This document shows positions 19,100 through 27,235 of a stretch of DNA of 64,000 bases, piece by piece. The first letter of the stretch is position 1. Each line of letters opens with the position of its first letter. A program made the position numbers and the translations under genes. The DNA is from Streptomyces sp. NBC_00457 (GTDB lineage Bacteria; Actinomycetota; Actinomycetes; Streptomycetales; Streptomycetaceae): assembly GCF_036014015.1 (NCBI RefSeq), contig NZ_CP107905.1, positions 10,106,001 through 10,170,000 of the forward strand. Direction: 5' to 3'. Below the pieces are notes generated by a model. It ran no database searches. It saw only the letters and a program-made list of their open reading frames with translations, and had not been told where the DNA came from.

Positions 19100-19640
19100 A
19101 ACCTCGAGGGACGCTCAGTGACCTGACGGCGCTGACAACTCCAGTCATGGCAGCATTGCCGAGGGCGGCGTAGCCGGGTCGTGCGCCGGGGCGTTCCACC
19201 CGGATCCCGACGCCCGACCAGGCGTCGCCAGAATTCGGCAGGGGCAAATCGGCGAGGAAGTCTCCGTACGCCGCCGACGGATGCGTGCCGAGGTCGGTCT
19301 CTGTGCGGTCCGGCGGGCGCCGCGGGCCACCACGCTGACGCGTTGCGCAGGGGCGCCGGTCTGGAACATACCGCCGTGTTTGACCAGTGGCAGGCAGTCT
19401 TCGGCGGGGCGATGCGTCGCCGCGGCCTCGGCGATGTACATCCGGTGGCCGGGCAGGTCCACGGTCTGGCGCAGCTCGCGCTCCAGCGCCGGCACTCCGC
19501 CCTGGCCTCAGGGCGTGGCGGTGGTGACGGGCTGACGAAGTCGATCAGCCCGCCGACCGACTTGTCCACCTCGGCCGTCGAGAAGCTGCCGGCGAAGTCG
19601 GTTTCTTCCGCGAATGGTCGGAGTTCTGGTTCAAGATGAC
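19100..19640 (-). pseudogene. Frameshifted unidentified gene
   Basis: Three reverse frames each hold a protein-like stretch in order: EETDFAGSFSTAEVDKSVGG, then PALERELRQTVDLPGHRMYI with LPLVKHGGMFQTGAPAQRVS, then SAAYGDFLADLPLPNSGDAW with RPGYAALGNAAMTGVV. Joined, they suggest one gene of about 170 codons broken by two frameshifts. I do not recognise it. Its left end lies against AT-richer DNA that precedes the regulatory gene region. Confidence 0.35.
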
Positions 19641-19760
19641 CTCATTCCAAATCCTCCATCCTGATTCCAGGGATAGCTTATTACTGGCCCGGCGGAGAAA
19701 CAACCGTCTTTGTGTCGTGAGAATACCTTTCCGAAATCTTTTGTGTATCGTAACGAAAGG

Positions 19761-20006
19761 ATGCCCGTGATCAATCAATCTTCCGGTGCCGTTCGCGTCC
19801 TCCAGCGGCTGTCGAGTGCGGCAAGAGATCTTCAAATCCGGCCACGGCTCGGGGAGTACCGAAGCCGTGCAGGCGAGCAGCTCCCCCGGCATGGCGTCAT
19901 GGTCGTCGACGCGACGCCGAACGACCTGCCACCGGCTTTGGCGGACGCCTGTCTGGCTCTCAAAGCAGCGGGACGTCTCAGACGCGCTGGGGTAGATAGG
20001 CGCTGA
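19761..20006 (+). CDS. Hypothetical 81-residue protein
   Basis: ATG at 19761 follows GAAAGG. The product starts PVINQSSGAVRVLQRLSSAA and has VMVVDATPNDLPPALADACL near its C-terminus. Upstream DNA (19640-19760) is AT-rich for this genome and could hold a promoter. A good hairpin terminator follows the stop by 18 bases, which supports a transcribed unit. I recognise no family, and it may be a remnant. Confidence 0.35.
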   Translation: MPVINQSSGAVRVLQRLSSAARDLQIRPRLGEYRSRAGEQLPRHGVMVVDATPNDLPPALADACLALKAAGRLRRAGVDRR

Positions 20007-20024
20007 AAGCCCCCTGAAGCGCAG

Positions 20025-20056
20025 AAATCCCCCGTTCCGGACGGTGTGGGGGATTT
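20025..20056 (+). terminator. Factor-independent-like terminator
   Basis: AAATCCCCC (20025-20033) pairs with GGGGGATTT (20048-20056), a perfect 9-bp stem with a 14-base loop, followed by an AT-rich stretch. It separates the decayed region to the left from the regulator gene to the right. Confidence 0.7.
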
Positions 20057-20375
20057 ATTCGCAATTAGTTCCGAGGCGTCCTGCTTTCCCACAGGGGTCC
20101 CGCTGTATCATCGGCGCTGTCAGGCCTAACTTCGGGGTTCGGTATGTAACCCGGCGTTTCCCTCACGTTATGACCATCGAATCACTATGAAACCCTCAAC
20201 ATCCCCATCGCTGCCATGACGAGCCTGGCAGCGGGGCAAGCGCATCGGCCGAAGGGGATCGTTCGCAATCCGCTGCGCGGGGTACGTGCCATGATGCCGC
20301 GATCATCGCGCGCCACGAATGCGATTTCAGAGGCGCCGTCACGTCATGATCGCATCGACAAGGCAGGAGGAAGCA

Positions 20376-21086
20376 GTGATCGACCAAGAAGCGCGATTAC
20401 TGGTCGTCGCGGATTGCGAAGCCGTGGAGGCGATGATCAAGGACCTTGAACGCCACGGTTTCGGGACCGAAGCGGCTGAGACGGGTGCAGAGGCAATGGT
20501 CGCCGTACACGACGTCGACGTAGTGCTCATTGATCTCGACCTCAAGGCCTTTGACGGACTCACGCTGTGCAAGAGGATCCGCGAGGCCAGTCACGTCCCG
20601 ATGATCGCTTTCTCTTCCGAGGGCGAGTCCGAGCGGGTGCTGGCCCTGGAAATAGGGTGTGACGACTGCATCGTGAAGCCTTATCCCAGTCGCGAGCTCA
20701 TGGCGCGTCTTGAAGCGCTGCTGCGGAGGGTACGGGCCAAACCCCAACCGTTACTGATCGCTGACCAACTGGAGATCGATCCCAATCTGCGAGAGGTCCG
20801 GGTCGGTGGCGAAATCATCGGACTGACCCGCACGGAGTTCGAGATCCTCCACCTGCTCGCGGGCGAGCCGGGGAAGATCTTCTCCCGGTCCGAGCTGCTG
20901 CGGCGCGTGTGGGCCTACGACCACACGGACCCGGAAGTGACGTCGCTGGCCAGCCGGACGATCGACACGCACCTGAGCAGCATCCGCAAGAAGCTCGGTT
21001 CCCCGCAGTGGATCGTCACGGTGCGCGGGATCGGCTTCAGGTTCGGCAATGAGACGGTATCGGGTGAGTTGAGGACGGGTGAGTAG
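20376..21086 (+). CDS. OmpR-family orphan response regulator of the PBD cluster
   Basis: GTG at 20376 is chosen because AGGAGG lies six bases upstream; a longer frame from 20319 lacks a site. The 236-residue protein has a receiver domain (about 8-118) and a winged-helix output domain (about 135-228; EIIGLTRTEFEILHLLAGEP, RVWAYD, RTIDTHLSSIRKKL). The phospho-acceptor region is VVLIDLDLKAFDG and the lysine VKPYPS. The acidic pocket reads VVADCEAV rather than the usual DD pair, and no histidine kinase is adjacent. Atypical orphan regulators of this type (JadR1-like) activate antibiotic clusters and may bind end products. Convergent with the UvrA-like gene. Confidence 0.85.
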   Translation: MIDQEARLLVVADCEAVEAMIKDLERHGFGTEAAETGAEAMVAVHDVDVVLIDLDLKAFDGLTLCKRIREASHVPMIAFSSEGESERVLALEIGCDDCIVKPYPSRELMARLEALLRRVRAKPQPLLIADQLEIDPNLREVRVGGEIIGLTRTEFEILHLLAGEPGKIFSRSELLRRVWAYDHTDPEVTSLASRTIDTHLSSIRKKLGSPQWIVTVRGIGFRFGNETVSGELRTGE

Positions 21087-21139
21087 AAGACCCTTTCTGC
21101 GGGCCGTGCAGTGGTCCGGGCGGTGCCATGGCGACGGGA

Positions 21140-23374
21140 TCAGACGGTTTCGTGCAGCGCCTCGGCGGTGGCCGTGGAAGTGATACCGGCGACGGGCCCC
21201 TGATAGAGGATCTGCCCGCCGTGCTTTCCGGGTCCGGGGCCGAGGTCGATGATCCAGTCGGCCTGTCGGATGACGTCGAGGTTGTGCTCGATCAGCACGA
21301 CGGTGTGACCGTGGTCCACCAGGCTGTCGAGGTGGCTCAGCAGGGTGTCGATGTCGCGTAGGTGCAGGCCGGTAGTGGGCTCGTCGAGGATGTAGAGGGT
21401 CGGGTCGGTGGAGTCCCGGAGTTCCTTGGCGATCTTCACGCGCTGGCATTCACCTCCGGAGAGCGACGTGAGGGGCTGGCCGAGTCGGAGGTAGCCCAGG
21501 CCGACCTCGTCGAGGTGGCGCAGCGCCTTGGTGACCGTGCGATCGGAGAGCCGGTCGATGGCGTCGGTGACCGTGAGGTCGTCGATGTCGGCGATGGACA
21601 GCCCGTCGACCCGGTACTGCAGGACCTCGGGTGTGAACCGGCGCCCCTGGCAGGTCTCGCAGACCGTTTCCTGATCCTCCATGAACGCCAGGTCGGTGGC
21701 GACGGCCCCGCGGCCCTTGCATTGGGGGCAGGCGCCCTCGGAGTTGGCGCTGAACAGGCTGGCTGGGACCTGGTTGTGGCGTGCGTAAACCTTACGGATG
21801 GGGGTCGCTATCCCGGTGTAGGTGATGGGGGTCGAGCGACGGTTGGTGCTGACCGGTTTCTGGTCGATCACGACCGCGTCGTGCTGGGCGACGAGTTCGC
21901 TCGCGAGACTGGATTTCCCGGAGCCGGCCACGCCGGTGAGCACGGTTGTCACGCCCGTCGGAATGTCCACGGTCACGTTCATGAGGTTGTTGCGCGTGGC
22001 GTCGGCCACGGTGATGTGTCCTCGCGGCGTCCGCGGATCGTCCTTGATGGGCCGACGCTGTGACAGCGCCGCCGCCGTGGCGGTGCCGGCTGTGCCGAGG
22101 CCACGGAAGCTGCCCTGGTAGACGAGTGTTCCGCCGTGCGCGCCCGCGAGGGGCCCGACCTCGATGATCTGGTCGGCGATGGCCATGACGGCGGGGTCGT
22201 GCTCGACCACGAGGACGCTGTTGCCCTTGTCCCGGAGCTGCTTGAGCAGCTCGGTCATGGAGGAGATGTCGTGGGGGTGCAGTCCGACGGTGGGTTCGTC
22301 GAATACGTAGAGCATCTCGGTGAGGCTGCTGCCCAGGTGCTTGACGGTCTTGATCCGCTGGGACTCGCCGCCCGAGAGCGTCGTGGTGGCGCGGCCGAGG
22401 TGGAGGTAGCCGAGCCCGATGGTGATCATCGCCCGGAGTCGTTCCGTAAGCGCGGCCACCACCGGTGCCACTGTTGCGTCACTCACGCCCGTCACCAGCT
22501 CCGCGAGCTCATCGACCTCCATCCGCGCCATCTCGCCGATGGTGTGGCCGAGCACCGTGGCCGTCCGACTCGCCTTGTTGAGACGGTCCCCGCAGCAGTC
22601 CGGGCACACCTTGGAGCGGGTGAACTTGGCGAGGGTTTCCTTCTTGCGGTCGTTCATGTCGTCGGAGGTGCGCAGGTAGATGCGCTCGAACCGCTCGACG
22701 ACGCCCTGGTAGCCCTGGGGAAGCCGGTCCGCCAGCGACCCGGCGGACCCGATGCCGTACAGCAGCGCGTTCCGCTCGGTCCGGCTCCAGTGGCGCAGCG
22801 GCTTGTCGACGTCGAAGACGCCGATGTCGGCGAAGTTCGTGTACCAGTAACCGTTGACGGCGAACCCGGGCAGCAGGACGGCGCCCTCGCGCAGCGACCT
22901 GTCCAGGTCGATGAAACGGTCGACGGCGCTGGCCATGACCTCGCCGATGCCGGAGCAGGTGGGGCACATGCCGGCCGGGTCGTTGAAGGAGAAGTGGCTG
23001 GACTCGCCGACGTGCGGTGTGCTCACCCGGGAGAACAGCAGCCTGAGGTAGGTCCAGGTGTCCGTGATCGTGCCGACCGTGGAGCGGGCGTTCCCGCCCA
23101 GGCGCCGCTGGTCGATCACCACCACCGGGGAGAGCCCCCCGATCTCGCCGACCTCGGGGCGCGTCCACTTCGGCAGCCGATTGCGGAGGTAGGGCGGGAA
23201 CGTCTCGTGCAGCTGGTAGCTCGCCTCCGCTGCGATTGTGTCGAACACCAGCGACGACTTGCCCGAGCCCGACACACCGACGAAGACCACGACTTGTGAG
23301 CGGGGCACGTCCACGTCGAGGTCTTGCAGGTTGTGGGTACGGGCTCGCCGGATCCGGATCCCTCGGTTGGACAT
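21140..23374 (-). CDS. UvrA-like ABC excinuclease subunit, probable PBD self-resistance
   Basis: With ATG at 23374 the product has 744 residues, shorter than housekeeping UvrA (about 950) and like the drug-resistance UvrA paralogues such as DrrC. It has two ATPase halves: Walker A GVSGSGKSSL and GVAGSGKSSL, signature LSGGESQRIK and LSGGECQRVK. Cysteine zinc modules are CPTCSG and CPQCKG with CETCQG. Such proteins protect producers of DNA-binding drugs by displacing or excising lesions, and UvrA-like genes are known in PBD clusters. The start has a weak ribosome site; an alternative is ATG 23455. Last gene of the left arm. Confidence 0.9.
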   Translation of the reverse strand: MSNRGIRIRRARTHNLQDLDVDVPRSQVVVFVGVSGSGKSSLVFDTIAAEASYQLHETFPPYLRNRLPKWTRPEVGEIGGLSPVVVIDQRRLGGNARSTVGTITDTWTYLRLLFSRVSTPHVGESSHFSFNDPAGMCPTCSGIGEVMASAVDRFIDLDRSLREGAVLLPGFAVNGYWYTNFADIGVFDVDKPLRHWSRTERNALLYGIGSAGSLADRLPQGYQGVVERFERIYLRTSDDMNDRKKETLAKFTRSKVCPDCCGDRLNKASRTATVLGHTIGEMARMEVDELAELVTGVSDATVAPVVAALTERLRAMITIGLGYLHLGRATTTLSGGESQRIKTVKHLGSSLTEMLYVFDEPTVGLHPHDISSMTELLKQLRDKGNSVLVVEHDPAVMAIADQIIEVGPLAGAHGGTLVYQGSFRGLGTAGTATAAALSQRRPIKDDPRTPRGHITVADATRNNLMNVTVDIPTGVTTVLTGVAGSGKSSLASELVAQHDAVVIDQKPVSTNRRSTPITYTGIATPIRKVYARHNQVPASLFSANSEGACPQCKGRGAVATDLAFMEDQETVCETCQGRRFTPEVLQYRVDGLSIADIDDLTVTDAIDRLSDRTVTKALRHLDEVGLGYLRLGQPLTSLSGGECQRVKIAKELRDSTDPTLYILDEPTTGLHLRDIDTLLSHLDSLVDHGHTVVLIEHNLDVIRQADWIIDLGPGPGKHGGQILYQGPVAGITSTATAEALHETV

Positions 23375-23437
23375 ATTCAGGACCGTACCGCCAGATGTGG
23401 ACGGCGAGTGGCCGCGACTGTCTGCGACGATGCGGTC

Positions 23438-23664
23438 ATGGCCGACGTCAGGCATCGCGTCCTCGCTCTGCTGGTCGTGCTGCAGTCGGGCAACACGTTC
23501 ACGGGTGAGGAGCCGACGGCCCGGCTGGACGTCGCCCGCGCACCCTGCGGCGCGACGTCAACCGGCTCCGCGGCTGGGGATATTCGGTCAAGACGCAGCC
23601 GGGCCCGGGCGGCTACTACCGGCTCACGGCACGGCGGTTCGGTGCCCACCTGGGCCGTCAGTGA
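23438..23664 (+). pseudogene. Truncated YafY/WYL-type HTH regulator
   Basis: ATG at 23438 encodes MADVRHRVLALLVVLQSGNTFTGEE and leads into RLDVA. A one-base loss then shifts the frame, and the family sequence continues in another frame: RTLRRDVNRLRGWGYSVKT and GPGGYYRL before TGA at 23662. This is the N-terminal HTH of a YafY-type regulator; the WYL ligand domain is gone. It is divergent from the UvrA-like gene, so it may once have controlled it. Confidence 0.7.
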
Positions 23665-23693
23665 CCGGCCCGCCGTCCCGACGGCGCGCGACA

Positions 23694-25133
23694 TCACGAG
23701 CCCGACAGTTCGAGGAGAACCCGGACGGCGGACTCCAGCGCGTAGTTCATGGACCCTCCATTGGGCTCGTAGGAGGTGTGCTCGCCGGCGAAGTGGATCC
23801 GTCCCTCCGGGCGCCGTGCGGGTTCCATCAACGCGTGGTGGCCCAGCTCCGGGAGCACGTACGCGCCCCCTATGTACCGCTCGTTGTCCCAGGAGAAGGA
23901 CGTGCCGAGCTCGAAGTTCGCGCGCGTGCCGGGCAGAAGCGGCTCGACCTCGTCGAGCGCGAAATCGATGCGCTCCTCCGGGCCCATGGTCGCCACCGCC
24001 TGAGCGGACCAACCACTGAACCAGCACTCGAGAATCTTCCGCCCCGCAGGCCGCAGCGGCATGGCGTCACGCACGGCGCGGACCGGGCCGTCGGTGGACA
24101 GCATCAGCTGCTTCTCCGGCCAGAACTGCCTGCGCATCTGGAGGAAGACGCGAGTGGCCGACGCGTACCGCATCCGGCGCATGGTCGCGTGCTTCTCCGG
24201 GGACAGCCGGGCCATCCCTAGGTTGATGTGCCGTATGCCCGCGAAGGGCGCGGTGACGATGACGCGGTCCGCGGTGAGTGTCTGGAGCCGGTTGCGGTCG
24301 AGGAAGGTCACCCGCACCTCGTGGTCGTCCTGCGCGATCCGCACCACGGGCGCCCGGTAGAGGACATGATCGGCGACCTTGTCGGCCAGGGCCCGGGCCA
24401 GCATGTCCGTACCGCCCTGGATCTTGCGCCAATCGGCACCCGCCGTTGACAGGGCCCAGGGGCCCGACTCGTAGCGTGCCCACGCCATGGCCGACGCGGT
24501 TCCCAGCTCGTTCCCGCGCATCTCCAGGAAGTACGGCTCGATCAGGCTGATCGCGGCAGCGGAGGCGCCGCGGGCCTCGAGCACCTCGCGCACCGAGAGC
24601 TGGTCGAGTTCCAGCAGCCGCGGCGACAGGCTCCAGACCGGCGCCAGGATCTCCGGGCCGATGTCCTTGTTCGGCTTCGTGACGTACCTGGCCACCATCT
24701 CCTCGATGGTCAGGTCCCGCTCGTGCGGGTGCAGGCCCAGGAGGGCGGCGTGGTCCGCTGTCTGGTCCGGCCGGATGCGCGTGCCGTCGCGGTAGTACGA
24801 GAAGTCCGTGCCGACGAGGTCGCTCGGTTCGGTCTCGACCCCCATCTCGCGCAGATAATGCACCGTGTAGTCGTCGCAGTGGTTCGTCACCGTCAGTGCG
24901 CCGGCCTCGGCTTGGAGACCGTCGGCGAACGGGGCGCGCAGGGTCCTGGTCCGGCCACCCGGATGGTCGGACGCCTCCAGCACCGTGACGCGGGTGCCCC
25001 GCTTGGTCAGCTCGTACGCGGCGCCGAGACCGGCCAGACCCGCACCCACGATGACGACGTGATCGATGCCGCTGTGGGGCGGGAGGCCGTTGTCGAGGGC
25101 GGTCCTTGTGTCTTGTTGAGTCGGCCAGGACAC
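23694..25133 (-). CDS. Flavin monoamine oxidase-family protein
   Basis: GTG at 25133 (AAAGG upstream) gives 479 residues; GTG 25157 is an alternative. The N-terminal FAD motif is VVIVGAGLAGLGAAYELTKR followed by the GG motif GGRTRTL. The C-terminal flavin-contact motif is RIHFAGEHTSYEPNGGSMNYALESA. These are typical of monoamine and L-amino-acid oxidases. Its substrate is unknown. Co-transcribed with cluster genes, it may oxidise an amine or amino-acid intermediate, or it may be a passenger; I know of no required step for it in PBD assembly. Confidence 0.8.
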   Translation of the reverse strand: MSWPTQQDTRTALDNGLPPHSGIDHVVIVGAGLAGLGAAYELTKRGTRVTVLEASDHPGGRTRTLRAPFADGLQAEAGALTVTNHCDDYTVHYLREMGVETEPSDLVGTDFSYYRDGTRIRPDQTADHAALLGLHPHERDLTIEEMVARYVTKPNKDIGPEILAPVWSLSPRLLELDQLSVREVLEARGASAAAISLIEPYFLEMRGNELGTASAMAWARYESGPWALSTAGADWRKIQGGTDMLARALADKVADHVLYRAPVVRIAQDDHEVRVTFLDRNRLQTLTADRVIVTAPFAGIRHINLGMARLSPEKHATMRRMRYASATRVFLQMRRQFWPEKQLMLSTDGPVRAVRDAMPLRPAGRKILECWFSGWSAQAVATMGPEERIDFALDEVEPLLPGTRANFELGTSFSWDNERYIGGAYVLPELGHHALMEPARRPEGRIHFAGEHTSYEPNGGSMNYALESAVRVLLELSGS

Positions 25134-25188
25134 TGTCGTGCCTTTCGTCGGGGTCACCGGGACATGGGGGGGGTGGACGGCATGCGGC

Positions 25189-26367
25189 TCATGGCGTCAC
25201 GCGGACTTCCTGGCGTCCTTCGTGGCGAGCCCAGGTGCGCTTCCGGAAATCGGGGATGAGGGTGAGCAGCCCGAGGAAGGCCATGGCGGCGCCGCTCCAC
25301 AGCGGCGCGGACAGACCGTGCCCGGCGCTGATCCCGAGGCCGCCGAGCCAGGGGCCGATGGCCACACCGACGTTGATCGCGGACCCGTTGAGGGAGTTCA
25401 CCAGAGTGCCGTTGTTGGACAATGCCATGACGCGGGTGGCCATCGCCGGGTTGAGCGGCAGCCCGACCAGGCCAAGAAGGACGGTGCCGACGATCACCGG
25501 TACCTGGTGGGTGAGCGTCAGCGCGAAGCCGGCCAGCACGAGGGTCAGCGCGGTGAGCCCGCCGACGAGGATCGGCCTGGTGTAGCGGTCCGCGTACCGC
25601 CCCACGACGGCGTTGCCCACCACGGTCGCCAGGCCGTACACGGCGAACAGCACGGGAACGGTCGACCGCGAGAAGCCGCCGGCATCTGTGAAGATCGGCG
25701 ACAGGTAGGTGACGCCGGTCACGGCCGCCCCGATGACGAGGGCGTTGGTCGCATACGCGCCCCACAGCCGTCCGCTGCGGAGAGCCTGGATCTCCGTCGG
25801 CAGGTCGAGCGTCTGGGTCTCTCCGCGGTCCGGGACCTTCAGCACGACCGCGGCGATGCACACGAGGGCCAGGGCGCCGACGATCCAGAAGCTCGCCCGC
25901 CACCCGAGGTGCTGCTCGATGAGCGACGCGGCGGGCAGGCTGACGACCTGGGCGATGGTGAGGCCGCCGTAGAGGACCGACATCGCCCGGCCGCGGTACT
26001 CGGCGCCGACGAGCTGCACGCAGACCGCGGCGGCCACGCCGAAGAACGCGGACGCGGCCAGCGCTGTCACCACGCGTGCCACCGCGAGCACCCAGTAGCC
26101 CGGGGCGAGTGCGGCGATCGTCTGGCCGATGGTGAAGACGACGAGCAGCCAGATCAGTGACCGCTTCGGTGGAAGCTCGCGCATCGCGATGGTCAGGGAC
26201 GGGCCGCCGACGACCATCCCCACGGCGAAGATCGAGATCAGCCACCCGACCGCGGCGACGGAGACGCCGAACTCGGACGCGATTCCGGAGATCAGCCCGG
26301 CCACCATGATCTCGGTGGTGTTGAGGGTGAAGATCGCGACACCCAGCACGTACACGGCAAATGGCAT
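25189..26367 (-). CDS. MFS drug-efflux transporter, DHA1 type
   Basis: ATG at 26367 gives 392 residues with about 12 hydrophobic helices (for example FAVYVLGVAIFTLNTTEIMV, WLISIFAVGMVVGG, VARVVTALAASAFFGVAAAV). The start NTTEIMVAGLISGIASEFGVS is characteristic of Cml/AraJ-like DHA1 efflux pumps, and YRGRAMSVLYGGLTIAQV is the region following motif A. It is located between oxidative and tailoring genes of the left arm and is the obvious candidate for export of the PBD or its prodrug form. Confidence 0.88.
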   Translation of the reverse strand: MPFAVYVLGVAIFTLNTTEIMVAGLISGIASEFGVSVAAVGWLISIFAVGMVVGGPSLTIAMRELPPKRSLIWLLVVFTIGQTIAALAPGYWVLAVARVVTALAASAFFGVAAAVCVQLVGAEYRGRAMSVLYGGLTIAQVVSLPAASLIEQHLGWRASFWIVGALALVCIAAVVLKVPDRGETQTLDLPTEIQALRSGRLWGAYATNALVIGAAVTGVTYLSPIFTDAGGFSRSTVPVLFAVYGLATVVGNAVVGRYADRYTRPILVGGLTALTLVLAGFALTLTHQVPVIVGTVLLGLVGLPLNPAMATRVMALSNNGTLVNSLNGSAINVGVAIGPWLGGLGISAGHGLSAPLWSGAAMAFLGLLTLIPDFRKRTWARHEGRQEVRVTP

Positions 26368-26393
26368 GACTATGTCTCTTCCACGAACCGGCT

Positions 26394-27158
26394 TCACTCG
26401 GCCGTCGGCAGGGCGAACGTGCTCCACCGGTTGCCGAAGGGATCGAGGAACTGTCCGACCACCACCCCGTTCGCATCCGAGACGGGACCCATCACCCGGC
26501 GTCCTCCGGCCGCCTCGGCGCGCTCCAGCACAGCCGGGACGTCGGCGACGCGCACCCCGGGGATCGCGTAGTCGGCCATGCCGTCGAGAACGCCGCCGAT
26601 CTCACTGGACGCCCCGGGCGGCACAACGCCGTAGTACGCCACGCTTTCGACAGCCTTGTCGCGTTCGGTGGTCCAGCCGAACGCCCTCTTGTAGAACTCC
26701 TGCGTCGTGACGAGGTCGGTGGTCCCGATCTCGAAGAACCCCATGGCGTTCAGCACGGGGGCGGCGTCGCGAGCAGCGGCCGGAGCCCGCCGCGCGGCGG
26801 GCTCGAACAGCCCGAGCCGGTTGCCCCGCACGTCGATGACCACCGCGTGGATGTCGCCCGCGGGCGTGCGCTCGGGCTGCTCGGCGAGCGCCGCGCCGAG
26901 CGGCTCCAGGCGGCGGACCTCCGCCGCCGCGTCGGAGCAGATGACGCTGATGCACAGGGTGTCCCGGCCGCCGCCGCGCAGCGCCCCCATGCTCGTTGCG
27001 GCACCGGGTGCGGTGATCGTGCGGTACGTGTCGTCGCTGCCGAACGAGTTGAAACTCCAGCCGAAGAGCTCCTGGTAGAACTGCCGGCTGCGGGACGGGT
27101 CGGTGGCGGTGATCTCGAACCAGCCCACCATGGCCGGGTGGGAGTCCGACGTGCTCAT
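26394..27158 (-). CDS. Two-domain VOC (glyoxalase-like) protein
   Basis: ATG at 27158 with AAGGAG upstream gives 254 residues. Two similar VOC modules occur: residues about 8-120 (WFEITATDPSRSRQFYQELFGW) and 138-250 (FFEIGTTDLVTTQEFYKRAFGW), the second ending GQFLDPFGNRWSTF. Proteins of this type range from metal-dependent isomerases to drug-binding resistance proteins. The normal metal ligands are not obviously all kept. In a cluster for a DNA alkylator a binding or protective role is possible, but no function can be assigned. Confidence 0.8.
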   Translation of the reverse strand: MSTSDSHPAMVGWFEITATDPSRSRQFYQELFGWSFNSFGSDDTYRTITAPGAATSMGALRGGGRDTLCISVICSDAAAEVRRLEPLGAALAEQPERTPAGDIHAVVIDVRGNRLGLFEPAARRAPAAARDAAPVLNAMGFFEIGTTDLVTTQEFYKRAFGWTTERDKAVESVAYYGVVPPGASSEIGGVLDGMADYAIPGVRVADVPAVLERAEAAGGRRVMGPVSDANGVVVGQFLDPFGNRWSTFALPTAE

Positions 27159-27235
27159 CAGCACTCCTTGCTTGTCGGATGATGCTTGCCGGGTGGTGTT
27201 TCGGGCGCGGGGGGGGGAATCCGTGGCCCGGGGGC

